Source of the DNA: Prostheceraeus crozeri
Lineage: Eukaryota; Platyhelminthes; Polycladida; Euryleptidae
Assembly (NCBI GenBank): GCA_907163375.1
Contig: CAJQUW010006977.1
Location: forward strand, 1-64,000
Reading direction: 5' to 3'
Length of the DNA: 64,000 nucleotides
Shown: positions 34,999 to 44,923 of the stretch, one piece after another
Layout of the letters: every line of letters starts with the position of its first letter
How positions within the stretch are numbered: the first letter of the stretch is position 1
The notes under the pieces: model-generated
Told to the model about the DNA's origin: nothing
Database searches by the model: none
What the model saw: the letters and a program-made list of their open reading frames with translations, nothing else
Translations under genes and position numbers: made by a program

Positions 34999-36500
34999 AA
35001 TTATCAGTAACACAGGGGCTAAAACAAGATATCATAGCAACAGTTAACAACTTCGAAAATAATGCAAAAAGTGAGTACCGCAGTAATACAAATAAAAGGC
35101 TACACAGAACACTGACTAATCTAGCAAAAATGAAAAATTTGAAAATTTGAAAATTTGATAAAGATAACGGTATTGTACTGTAGATGCTGATGAATACTTT
35201 AACAAATTAAACGTAATTATCAATGATAGCTCTAAGTTTAAAAAAGTACAAGTACCAGATGACTTAAAATAGCACCCTACCATTATGGAAGAAGGCAGAT
35301 TGTATCGATACTTAGTAAAATATGTAAAACGGTACATCACTGAAGATACATACAAGTACATTATGCCATCTGGTAGTGAACCAGCTAAAATGTACGGTAC
35401 GATAAAAATACATAAAACTAACGCTTGCCAATCTCTTCCTAGCAGAATTAGAACAAGGTTGGATGGGAGAACAATTTTCGCCCCTGTTCTACTCCAGATG
35501 ACTGCATATGCGTATTTGATAACCTAGACAAAATTCACAAATTCAATGAGTACCTAGACAGACAACATCCTAACCTAAAATTCACCACTGAAGTGGGCAA
35601 CAACAAGTTACCTTTCCTAGATGTTTTCATTAACACCGAGATACTTTACAAACTTCCATTTACCGTAAAGATACGTATACTGGCCTCTTATTAAATTACA
35701 ATTCCGTTTGCTCTAAGCAATGGAAAGTTGGACTTATTAATGGGATGTTACATCGAGCATATACAGTATCAAACTGCTGGGAAATGTTTCATAACGAAGT
35801 AAAAAACATGACTAGTATTTTTCAGAAAAACGGCTACCCACGGAGTACAGTAGAAAAAATCGTACGTAACTTTCTTAACAAAAAGAATACAGTGATTTCC
35901 AACGGGCACAATGATACATGTACGAGTACAGCAGATGCACATGTAAACTATACAGTACTACCGTACGTACATTGGTCAACCATCGCTTACATTACGGAAT
36001 AATTTGATGAAAATATACAAAAGATACGGTATCAACTCTAAGATTGTATTCAACACTATGAAAGTAAAATCATACTTCTCATTGAAATGCAAATCGGGAC
36101 CTTTGCTGAAGTCTTGTGTGGTCTATGAATTCACATGCTTGGGTGATCCATGCACACAATATATTGGCAAAACCAAACGAAGACTCCAACAAAGGATCGA
36201 AGAGCATAGAAGTACAGATACAGCAGTTTACAAACATATCAATACATGTAATCATTGTACGTATGATATAAGTAATCAATTTCGCATATGGTATAAAGGG
36301 AACAGTAATTATCATATAAATGTTGTAGAAGCTTTAATGATAAAAGAGTATCAACCTAAGATCAATCACACTGCAGATTACAACGGTATGTCATACCTCC
36401 TAAAGGTTTTTAAATAAATAATTGTTTTTCCTACTAGCTTAAATTCTTGCAAATTCGTGTAATGTCTTGTTTTGTCATTGCTTCAGAACGCTAATCAGTC
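34826..36500 (+). pseudogene. Penelope-like element with GIY-YIG endonuclease
   Basis: The N-terminal RT region reads from 34,826 (KYVLSPIENETL, then LKQDIIATVNNFENNAKSEY and after a stop VLLDADEYFNKLNVII). A piece with PAKMYGTIKIHK follows at 35,385. The central RT, including the catalytic Asp pair, is deleted at about 35,480. A short tail with DNLDKIHKFNEYLD and GNNKLPFLDVFI precedes the intact 3' part, 36,004-36,417, encoding a full GIY-YIG domain (VVYEFTCLGD, QYIGKTKRRLQQRIEEH). Several stops interrupt the middle. The element ends near 36,497. Confidence 0.75.
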
Positions 36501-36533
36501 AATTGCACCAGCCGATCGCTGCATCAAGTCTCA

Positions 36534-37290
36534 TAAGTTGTCACGTACTCTAAAGCATTTCATCTTCGAAATTAGGCGGCAAAATGCATCTGAATATCCA
36601 GCCAACACGATCTATAACATTGTTTGCAGTTTGGCAAGATTCATCAAGAACGAGAGCCATGGACGCAATATCCTGGACAAGGAAGATCCCGAGTTCAAGT
36701 CGTTTGTTGACAATCTTGACGGACGAATGCGACATCTGACCGCACGGGGTGTTGGAGCTTCTCAAAGAAGGCTCGACAAAGAAGAATGCTTTTTCGCTGA
36801 CGGATTCATATGGTCTACTTCGCGCAGTGTACTTTTACAATTCAAAAGCCTTCGGTCTCAGGGCTGCCGATGAACACCGACAAATGCAACTGGAGCAACT
36901 ATCGTTCGGAGAGGACTCCGACGGAAAGTTTGTAGAATTCAGTGGTCGAAATAACAAAGTCTACCGCGGAGGGATACAGGACCGGAAGATCAGTAACAAA
37001 CTGATTCATCAGTACGATACTACAGATAACCCGCGCTCAATATACAAAATTCTCGATATATATGTCTCTGCCCTACGTCGACTAGGGTTCTCCACTGGTG
37101 CATTCTACAGGCGTCCTCTAAAAAACATTGTCAGCGCTTCTCCTCGTTTCGCTATGACACCAGTTGGCATTAACAGCATCAGAAAATTGCTTCCAACTAC
37201 AGCCTCCATTGCCGGAATCCATGCCAACATAACAGGCCATTCAGGAAAAGTAACCTGCGCGACAAAGAAATGCATTGAACATTTTCACAC
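36534..37290 (+). pseudogene. Crypton-type recombinase copy B, 3' fragment
   Basis: Resumes the Crypton protein: RTLKHFIFEIRRQNASEYPAN, FVDNLDGRMRHLTARGVG, then in another frame RAVYFYNSKAFGLRAADEHR, AFYRRPLKNI and ITGHSGKVTCATK. It matches copy A closely in order but differs in sequence, so it is a separate old copy. The C-terminal His/Tyr box seen in copy A is not present. The word AAGTTGTCACGT occurs at 36,534-36,545 and also near 29,793-29,804, a possible target duplication of the intervening insertion. Confidence 0.65.
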
Positions 37291-37700
37291 ACAATCTGCA
37301 ATCTGCAATTACTGAACATGTGCTCAGTTGCTGTAGTGTTCCGAATGACCCTATCAGCAAGTTTGAGATTGTATGCCACGCTTACAATGACCGCATTTTA
37401 CGTATCCTCGAGGCATTGTTTATTAGACGTGATAATCCCAACCTGTGCAAGCAAAAGGACCATGTGATTAATCTTCGCTTGCCATGGTAATCGGGTGACT
37501 CACAGTCTGCCGCTGCTATCGCGTGTTGACCTGTATCTCAACTTTCTCCTCCTTAAAAAATGTCTATCTCAATGTAATTTCACATGCTGGGTTACCTTTG
37601 ACAAGACCAGTCGAAACATGTCAGGTTTACATTTTTCTTCCTAATGTCAATAAACTTTATTATGACTTCGAAAGCATTCTGTGCGCTTTTTATTTATAAA
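37275..37700 (+). pseudogene. Second Penelope-like family, C-terminal fragment
   Basis: The frame from 37,290 reads AITEHVLSCCSVP, KFEIVCHAYNDRILRILEALF and RRDNPNLCKQKDHV, the end of a GIY-YIG region in another Penelope-like family ('itEH....i..EALfI...nP.lN.Q'). Downstream at about 37,594-37,624 is a degraded hammerhead-like segment (TTGACAAGACCAGTCGAAAC), with the GAC/GTC stem and GAAAC kept but the CTGANGA core altered. Confidence 0.5.
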
Positions 37701-38062
37701 ATTACAAACAGGCACAATTGTTTCAAAAGTATAATTATCTACGAAATTAGGCACTTGGACAAAACGAGCGTCCGTTACGCGAGCGTCCGTAACGATGGAT
37801 TGAGGTCTGTAAAATCAAGCCATCTTTGTTAATCATCAAACCAAAAGCATTTTCTTGAAGTTTTGTGTTTCTGGTTTCAGAAAAATGTAATTTATTTGGA
37901 TTATTTAATGTCAATTCGCAGAGTTTTACATTTTAAAATTAAAAAGTCAAAACGCGTTTTTCTCCGCGAGCGTCCGTTACGGCTACATTTGTGGTCGTAG
38001 AATTTGCTACAGTACGAATTTCAAATTGAATTTTTGGTAGTATATAAAGATGGATAGGACGC
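37701..38062. other. Short repeats, no gene
   Basis: The word GAGCGTCCGTTAC or GAGCGTCCGTAAC occurs three times here (near 37,768, 37,782 and 37,970) and once more at about 63,325 beyond the mariner element. The flanks of the large nested insertion therefore seem to belong to one interrupted repeat. No coding sequence is seen. Confidence 0.4.
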
Positions 38063-38490
38063 ATATACAGGGTGAGTCATAATGTGCGCAAAACTTTGGT
38101 GATGTCCTGTGATTACTGAACGGGGTACTCGACATTAATTTTAATGCCATTTTGTTCGTTAAGACTTGGGGTTTTGTATGATGTCACATCCTACAGACTT
38201 CTATGAATTTTAAGTATAAAAATTTGAAAATTGAATCATGTCATATTTTCTCAGTTGGTGAAATATTACCATAGTTTTGGGCATGATTCTGCATCTGTTT
38301 AGTGATTCGCAATGACATCAAAATGATTCCACAATCCATTTTATTTCGTTCAACCAACAATCTGGACACAAACAAGCAATCTATGTTTTTTGAAGATTTT
38401 GAATTTGTCCTACAATTAGGAAATGTTTGATTTAACTAAGATATGCGAAATTTCAGCGCCAAAAGCTAAATTGTCTTTTTTTCGTTAACG

Positions 38491-39209
38491 ATGGACTTAG
38501 AAACAAGATTGACTATTGTGAAATTGTTCTATTCCAATAACGAATCTCCAACTGCTACTCTACGTGCATATAAGAGAATGATATCCTTGCACAATGATCC
38601 ATTTCCACCTTCAACTATCAGTCGACTGATGCAGAAGTTTGAGGCAACAAAGACTCTCCATGACATCCAGTCTCCTGGTAGACCGTCCATTGTCAATGAA
38701 CGTTCCTCTGCTATCGAGAAGTCGATCACCAATCTTAAAGCTGCAAATCCACTTGGTCATACTAGCTCTCGACAAGTCGCGCGTGAAACCGCTATCCCTC
38801 AACGCAGTGTCGTTCGAGTCCTACATCAAATCGGATGCATCCAGTCCGAATATCCCGAACACAGGCGATAAGTGAAGAAGACAAGCTGAAGCGTCTTGAC
38901 TTCGCGAAGTGGATATTGGAGAATGAGGAAATCCTGCCAAACATTCTTTGGTCTGATGAAGCTTACTTTAGTTTAGATGGGCTCGTAAACCGACACAACT
39001 GTGTGATATGGGCATACGAAAATCCAAGATGCAATTTGCCGAAGAATCTCCACTCACCAAAGCTTTGCGTTTGGATGGCAATTTCTTCAAACTTCAAATT
39101 GCAGCCCCACTTCTTCGAATCGACTGTGGATCAAGAAAACTACACTAGCATGCTCCGTGATCACCTCATACCTGAACTGCAAAAGAGGCGGAAGATGAAG
39201 TCTGTCGTA
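38491..39209 (+). pseudogene. Mariner-superfamily transposase, 5' part
   Basis: 38,491-38,871 encodes the paired helix-turn-helix DNA-binding half (MDLETRLTIVKLFYSNN; later SPGRPSIVNE and HTSSRQVARETAIPQRSVVR). 38,835-39,209 is in another frame and encodes the start of the catalytic domain with NILWSDEAYFSLDG (first Asp), CVIWAYENPR and LCVWMAISSNF. The frame change near 38,850 is an independent frameshift. The gene then runs into the Polinton target duplication at 39,204-39,209. Confidence 0.85.
39204..39209. repeat. Polinton target-site duplication, left copy (GTCGTA)
   Basis: Six-base direct repeat immediately outside the left terminal repeat; identical to 62,638-62,643. A 6-bp duplication is the known signature of Polinton integrase. 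Confidence 0.95.
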
Positions 39210-41272
39210 AGTAGTAAGCAAATGACAAACACTCGACCGGCGCCCCCCCCCCCTCTGGAACGGCAGAGTGTCGTGGTCGGCCGCCGTGGTGCTTCGGGTC
39301 TGAGTCCCCCCCCCCTCTGGAACGATAGAGTGTCGTGGTGGACTTGGGCGACCGCCAGGATTAGTGTTGAGGCTATAGTGTGTGATGTTTTTGGTGCAAT
39401 CTGCTGAATGTTGGGTTGTAAATGGGTTGTTTCGAGTGGAAGGAGTGTTCGGATGAGAAAACGGAGTCCAGATTCGGAATCTACGTGAAATTTTGGGTTA
39501 GGAAGGATGTTTCCAGCGAAATCGGAGAGAAAAAATTTTCGGCTGACGTCCCCCCCCCCCCTACACAGCTTGCTTCGATTTTGGCTTCTAGTGGACGGAT
39601 TTTGTCGTGCGATAGCTCGTTTGAAAGCTAAGAGTGAGACAAATTCAGTGAAAGAATCGGCTTGTTCCTATCTGTCTTCGTTTAGATGTGAGACGCCATT
39701 TAAGATTTTGGGACATTGGTGAAAAACGACAGAGTTAGAATTTGGGACGTTTTGGGCTGTAGCTTCAAAACGAAGCATCGGATTGGAAAACGGATTTCAG
39801 ATTTGGAATCAGCGTGAAATTCTTTATCTGTATAGTGAGTTTCAAGTCAATCGGCGAGAAAAAATTTTCAACATTTTTCGAAAAAACGACAGAGTTAGAA
39901 TTTGGGATGTTTTGGTGTGTAGCGCCCAAACGAAGCATCGGATGAGAAAACGGAGGCCAGATTCGGAATCTACGTGAAATTTTGGGTTAGGAAGGATGTT
40001 TCCAGCGAAATCGGAGAGAAAAAATTTTCACTGACGTCCCCCCCCCCTCTGGACAGCTTGCTTCGATTTTGGCTTCCAGTGGACGGATTTTGTCGTGCGA
40101 TAGCTCGTTTGAAAGCTAAGAGTGAGACAAATTCAGTGAAACAATCGGCTTGTTCCTATCTGTCTTCGTTCAAAAGTTAGAGCGGTTACAAGATTTTAGG
40201 TCGGAGCTCGCTTACCTGAAAAAATCCTAAGTGTCAGAGTGACTTTGTATGGGTAAAAATTTGAAAATTTTCCAAAGTGTGGAATTTCGACCTGGGACCG
40301 TCACCAAAACATTTTTCATCAAATTTTGAAATTTCACTGACGTCCCCCCCCCCTCTGGACAGCTTGCTTCGATTTTGGCTTCCAGTGGACGGATTTTGTC
40401 GTGCGATAGCTCGTTTGAAAGCTAAGAGTGAGACAAATTCAGTGAAACAATCGGCTTGTTCCTATCTGTCTTCGTTCAAAAGTTAGAGCGGTTACAAGAT
40501 TTTAGGTCGGAGCTCGCTTACCTGAAAAAATCCTAAGTGTCAGAGTGACTTTGTATGGGTAAAAATTTGAAAATTTTCCAAAGTGTGGAATTTCGACCTG
40601 GGACCGTCACCAAAACATTTTTCATCAAATTTTGAAATTTCACTGACGTCCCCCCCCCCTCTGGACAGCTTGCTTCGATTTTGGCTTCCAGTGGACGGAT
40701 TTTGTCGTGCGATAGCTCGTTTGAAAGCTAAGAGTGAGACAAATTCAGTGAAACAATCGGCTTGTTCCTATCTGTCTTCGTTCAAAAGTTAGAGCGGTTA
40801 CAAGATTTTAGGTCGGAGCTCGCTTACCTGAAAAAATCCTAAGTGTCAGAGTGACTTTGTATGGGTAAAAATTTGAAAATTTTCCAAAGTGTGGAATTTC
40901 GACCTGGGACCGTCACCAAAACATTTTTCATCAAATTTTGAAATTTCACTGACGTCCCCCCCCCCCTCTGGACAGCTTGCTTCGATTTTGGCTTCCAGTG
41001 GACGGATTTTGTCGTGCGATAGCTCGTTTGAAAGCTAAGAGTGAGACAAATTCAGTGAAACAATCGGCTTGTTCCTATCTGTCTTCGTTCAAAAGTTAGA
41101 GCGGTTACAAGATTTTAGGTCGGAGCTCGCTTACCTGAAAAAATCCTAAGTGTCAGAGTGACTTTGTATGGGTAAAAATTTGAAAATTTTCCAAAGTGTG
41201 GAATTTCGACCTGGGACCGTCACCAAAACATTTTTCATCAAATTTTGAAATTTCACTGACGTCCCCCCCCCC
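39210..41272 (+). repeat. Left terminal inverted repeat
   Basis: About the first 1.13 kb (39,210-40,339) is almost identical to the right end in reverse. It contains repeated modules, each with a run of 9-13 C (GACGTCCCCCC...), the AGCTTGCTTCGATTTTGGC block, and CGACAGAGTTAGAATTTGGG blocks. It then continues as extra copies of a 306-bp unit. The inner boundary is just before the TATA promoter at 41,299. Short open frames in this region are repeats of one chance frame and not genes. Confidence 0.9.
40037..41262 (+). repeat. 306-bp tandem repeat, four units
   Basis: Units start at about 40,037, 40,343, 40,649 and 40,956, each beginning with a C9-C12 run then TCTGGACAGCTTGCTTCG and ending TTTCACTGACGT. 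They are nearly identical to one another, pointing to recent expansion. The right terminal repeat has only one unit. Confidence 0.9.
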
Positions 41273-41298
41273 CTCTTATCGATTGCATATTCACAGGG

Positions 41299-41332
41299 TA
41301 TATAAGAACGGGATCGGGAGAGGAATTTCACT
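41299..41332 (+). promoter_or_regulatory. TATA/initiator promoter of the left outer gene
   Basis: TATATAAG begins at 41,299 and TTTCACT follows with its A at 41,330, 31 bp downstream, the classical TATA to start-site distance. The same TATATAAG plus TTTCACT with the same spacing is in front of the polymerase gene. A 5'-untranslated intron follows, with donor GTAAGT at 41,354 and an acceptor TTTACAG ending at 41,976, only 7 bp before the ATG. Confidence 0.75.
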
Positions 41333-41983
41333 AAGTTGAGAAACTGACTACAGGTAAGTCGTTTCTCTTGAGGTCCGATATCGGACTTCTGACTTTACAT
41401 TGCTGATATCAGCTAAGGTGTCAGACTTATAGGTTAGTCAGTATAGCATGACTGACCATTTGATGATAGTAGGCCGAAATCTTCAAACGGCTATAACTTT
41501 GCTTCTACAAGTCCTTTAGACTTGATTCAAAAAACATTCGACAGCGTTTGCTATGCTGAAGGTGACAGACTACTTATAAACGTTTTATGAGTAGTACTAA
41601 AATACTGAAAAATTTAAATTCATATTTAATGATAATAATTAAAGTTTTTGAATAAAAAGCAGTCGTTTATGAGTCTCTGTGACTTGGGTCGTTTCCTCTT
41701 GTAAATAACTCCACCGGTTTTCATGTCAAAACTGGGGCCCGGATACCAACACAGTGATATGACGCACGCTCTGTCCGATCGAGGTTGGATTTGTGGGTCG
41801 AGGCCTTGGAGCTGGGATAAGATCCCCTCTGAGTAACGCCTGTAACGGATTCAAGAGCTTAACACCCAAACGGTTGCTGACTTGCTATCAAATGTTTGGT
41901 GACTTAGTCTTTCAATGCATATCAGCAAGTAGTATCCTATAAACACTTGCTATCAAATTTTACTCTATCTTTACAGAATTATC

Positions 41984-43134
41984 ATGACAAAAGCGAGTAA
42001 TGCCAAGATGTTGGTGGGCAAGTGTAGCTGTGGAAAGATTGCTAGAGGTAGCGAACTGAAGAAACACTTAAAAGAAAAAGAGGGGACGATGGGCCATGAG
42101 AGGAAAGTGATGTTGAGGTTGTGTGTGTCTTGTCGGAAATGTGTGATGGGGGATGAGAAGGAATTTATGAAGGCGCATATGCAGTGTGAGAGTGGGAACA
42201 TCGGAGAGAAGGGGTTCAAGGCATGGTTTGAGGGAGAGTTGTTGGAAAGGGAAGAGGTGAGAAAGGCGGTGGCCACGATTCAGGACGTGATTGGGGAGAA
42301 AGTGGTGAGGAATGCGAGTGAGGGGAGTTCGAGTGATGGGAGTTCGAGTGAGGAAGTTGAGTTGAGAGCGAATATGAAGAAGAAGAAGGATGATGTAGAT
42401 TTGGATGCGGTGATGGAAGATTTGTTTGGAGACATAGCGGATTTGAAGGAAGAGTGGGAGGGGGAGGAAGTGGCTAAGCCGATGGCAGCGTCATCGCCAC
42501 GGCAGCAAGAGGCGTATGACACGGAGGTATTTGTGAGAATGAAGGATCGTGTGATGGCTTTGGAAAGTAACAATAGAAAGGTTTTGAAGGAGAATGATGA
42601 GCTGAAGGTGAAGGTTGAGGGGTATAGGGCAACAAGGGAAGAGTTGGAGAGCTTGAGAAAGAAGGAGAAGGAATGGATGGCGGAAAGGAGCGAGTTGATG
42701 AGGAAGGCAGGTTTGGTGGAGAGTTTGCGGGCGAGTGTGTCGAGGAAGGATGAAGAGATAGAGCGGATGCGAAGCGTGGTGAAGGAGACGGAGGAGGTGA
42801 AGGTCATTAATAAGAGGTTGACGGGTGAAGTGGAGCGACTGCATGAGCGTTTGAAGTGTCGAAAAAGAAGAGTGTATGAAGTCCATCTTCCCCTCTTTGA
42901 GAACAATATTTGCGACGCCCCAACCATCACGGATGATCCCAACGTAACCCAGCAGTGTTATGAGGGCGACGGAGTCCGCTGTCTCCACATGAGCATGGAC
43001 GTTACCGGTCAGCTCGAAGACTTCGTCGTCCGAAAAGTTCGGAAGAAAGTTCCCAGTAAGCTTCCTCAACATGATCATTTTTGTAGCTCATCTAATCTCC
43101 TATTCTTTTTCTTTCAGAGTTTTTGCAGAAGTGA
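41984..43134 (+). CDS. Orphan Cys-rich plus coiled-coil protein
   Basis: The start at 41,984 lies just after the leader-intron acceptor. The N-terminus (about residues 13-70) has clustered Cys/His, CSCGK, CVSCRKC and KAHMQC, that could bind zinc. Residues about 105-150 are acidic and Ser-rich, and about 190-300 form a long charged coiled coil. The continuous frame runs to 43,177, but a good intron (donor at 43,056, acceptor ending 43,117, 62 bp) would replace the Phe-rich tail and stop at 43,134. I favour the spliced form. The early-type promoter suggests an early regulatory or replication role. No homologue recognised. Confidence 0.65.
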
Positions 43135-43322
43135 GAGGAGTGTCGGTGGACGGAGAACGACCCATGGGCTCTTTTAAGGGCCAACCTTCTAATGCAGCTA
43201 AAGCGGTCCCAAGCCCGCCACATATCCTCGGATATGGAATGCAGAGGGGAAGAAAAATAATGAATGGAATGAAATGGGAGGACACTCACGCGCCACACGC
43301 AACATAACACACTTCTCTCTTC

Positions 43323-44150
43323 CGTAGTCTAACAAGCTCTTTACACATGGATCGCAGTCGATTGCTATCCCTGTATCAGAAGTGTAAGCTATCTTAATTT
43401 TATTTGACACTATTTCATCTATCATCATCATCCATATGAAATGTTTTAAGATTTACAAGTTAGACTAAGCGTGCTACTATTTCCCAATGAAAATGTATAC
43501 ATGGTTAAATCATCCACTTAACCCCATCCGTAGTCTAACAAGCTCTTTACACATGGATCGCAGTCGATTGCTATCCCTGTATCAGAAGTGTAAGCTATCT
43601 TAATTTTATTTGACACTATTTCATCTATCATCATCGTCCATATGAAATGTTTTAAGATTTACAAGTTAGACTAAGCGTGCTACTATTTCCCAATGAAAAT
43701 GTATACATGGTTAAATCATCCACTTAACCCCATCCGTAGTCTAACAAGCTCTTTACACATGGATCGCAGTCGATTGCTATCCCTGTATCAGAAGTGTAAG
43801 CTATCTTAATTTTATTTGACACTATTTCATCTATCATCATCGTCCATATGAAATGTTTTAAGATTTACAAGTTAGACTAAGCGTGCTACTATTTCCCAAT
43901 GAAAATGTATACATGGTTAAATCATCCACTTAACCCCATCCGTAGTCTAACAAGCTCTTTACACATGGATCGCAGTCGATTGCTATCCCTGTATCAGAAG
44001 TGTAAGCTATCTTAATTTTATTTGACACTATTTCATCTACCATTATCACCCATATGAAATGTTATAAGATTTGCAAGTTAGACTAAGCGTGCTACTATTT
44101 CCAAATGAAAAAGTATACATGGTTAAATTATTCACTAAAGCCCCATTCAA
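43323..44150 (+). repeat. 206-bp tandem repeat, four units
   Basis: Units start at about 43,325, 43,531, 43,737 and 43,943 with TAGTCTAACAAGCTC. The first three are almost identical and the fourth has drifted. Each holds GATCGCAGTCGATTG and a TCATCTATCATCATC tract. It lies between two genes, outside any frame. It could be an enhancer, a replication or packaging element, or simply a satellite. Confidence 0.9.
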
Positions 44151-44193
44151 GTAAGTCAGTATGAAAGCAAAGATAATACGAAATAAACATTTA

Positions 44194-44649
44194 TTATGGC
44201 ATGTATTTTAAAAGGTCTTCATCGTCAATATCGTCCCAGAGTCTGACTTCACATAGATCACAAAAACAGTTGAGCTGCTTTAAACGTTCTTCTGCAGCGT
44301 CCCTCACGTTGTCAATGTACGCCCACTCCGCCACGGTTCGCGGTTGGGAGTTAGGGGTGTACCACTCCCATATTTGATGCAACTGCGACTTGCTGGTCAT
44401 CTCCATCACATCGTCAGTATCGTACTGGAGATACTTCCACCTCACGCCTGTTAAGTCGGGACACTCCTTCTCACATACACTCTCCTCTTCCTCGTCCGCT
44501 GGTAATGATAACTTTCGTATATTGTCCAGTCGGTACACCTTCTCCACCTTCGCCTTTCTTGGTGCATTTGGTGTAACGAGCGCCTTTGGTGTTGAGCATG
44601 GAGAGGAGAACTCCAATGCGGTATTTGGTGTTGTTGGAGGGCTTGTCAT
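44194..44649 (-). CDS. Orphan 151-residue protein
   Basis: The N-terminus is Pro/Thr/Ser-rich with TPNTALEF and TPKALVTPNAP, possible phosphorylation sites, followed by a basic patch (PRKAKVEKVYR). The middle is acidic (DEEEESVCEKEC), and the C-terminal half has IWEWYTPNSQP and a Cys pair FCDLCEVRLW. It is read away from the polymerase gene from a shared 270-bp intergenic region containing CCAAT on both strands. An AATAAA on the minus strand overlaps the stop codon. I do not recognise the family; codon texture and position support a real gene. Confidence 0.6.
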   Translation of the reverse strand: MTSPPTTPNTALEFSSPCSTPKALVTPNAPRKAKVEKVYRLDNIRKLSLPADEEEESVCEKECPDLTGVRWKYLQYDTDDVMEMTSKSQLHQIWEWYTPNSQPRTVAEWAYIDNVRDAAEERLKQLNCFCDLCEVRLWDDIDDEDLLKYMP

Positions 44650-44746
44650 GTTGACTGTGAATAATGACTTTGAAATGTTTTCTAATTCTTAAGTATACAC
44701 AAGCAGCCAATCAGAATGAACATCCAATGAATGAAGAGAATGAAAG

Positions 44747-44780
44747 TATATAAGCAAAGTGATATCCGTATCATTTCACT
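44747..44780 (+). promoter_or_regulatory. TATA/initiator promoter of the polymerase gene
   Basis: TATATAAG starts at 44,747 and TTTCACT has its A at 44,778, again 31 bp downstream, matching the promoter at 41,299. The leader then runs about 145 bp to the ATG at 44,924. Confidence 0.75.
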
Positions 44781-44923
44781 CTGTCTTTGAGACGCATAAT
44801 TGAACTGTTCTCTGACGAATTCTGTATTTGAGGCGTACAAGTGAACTGCTCTTTAGTGAATTTCAAATTTGAGTGAAGTCTCTATCTTGTTGAAGTATCA
44901 AGCTTAAACATAATTTCGTTCAA

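Noticed and set aside
37594-37624. Second hammerhead ribozyme
   Set aside because: The stem and GAAAC are present, but the CTGANGA core is altered at two positions; at most a decayed copy.
39422-40792. Repeated open frames of about 69 codons in the left terminal repeat
   Set aside because: They are the same chance frame copied in each repeat module, run through poly-C tracts of varying length, and recur inverted at the right end.
40037-41262. CRISPR-like array
   Set aside because: Units are 306 bp of contiguous identical sequence with no variable spacers, in a eukaryotic element.
42280-42942. 220-codon minus-strand open frame
   Set aside because: It is antisense to the coiled-coil gene; its Ser/Leu/Phe-rich translation is the expected mirror of Glu/Lys/Arg-rich coding.
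42491-43078. 195-codon minus-strand open frame
   Set aside because: Another antisense frame of the same gene, His/Leu-rich, with no promoter or domain.
43323-44150. CRISPR-like or rDNA spacer array
   Set aside because: Units of 206 bp have no repeat-spacer alternation and no rRNA nearby.
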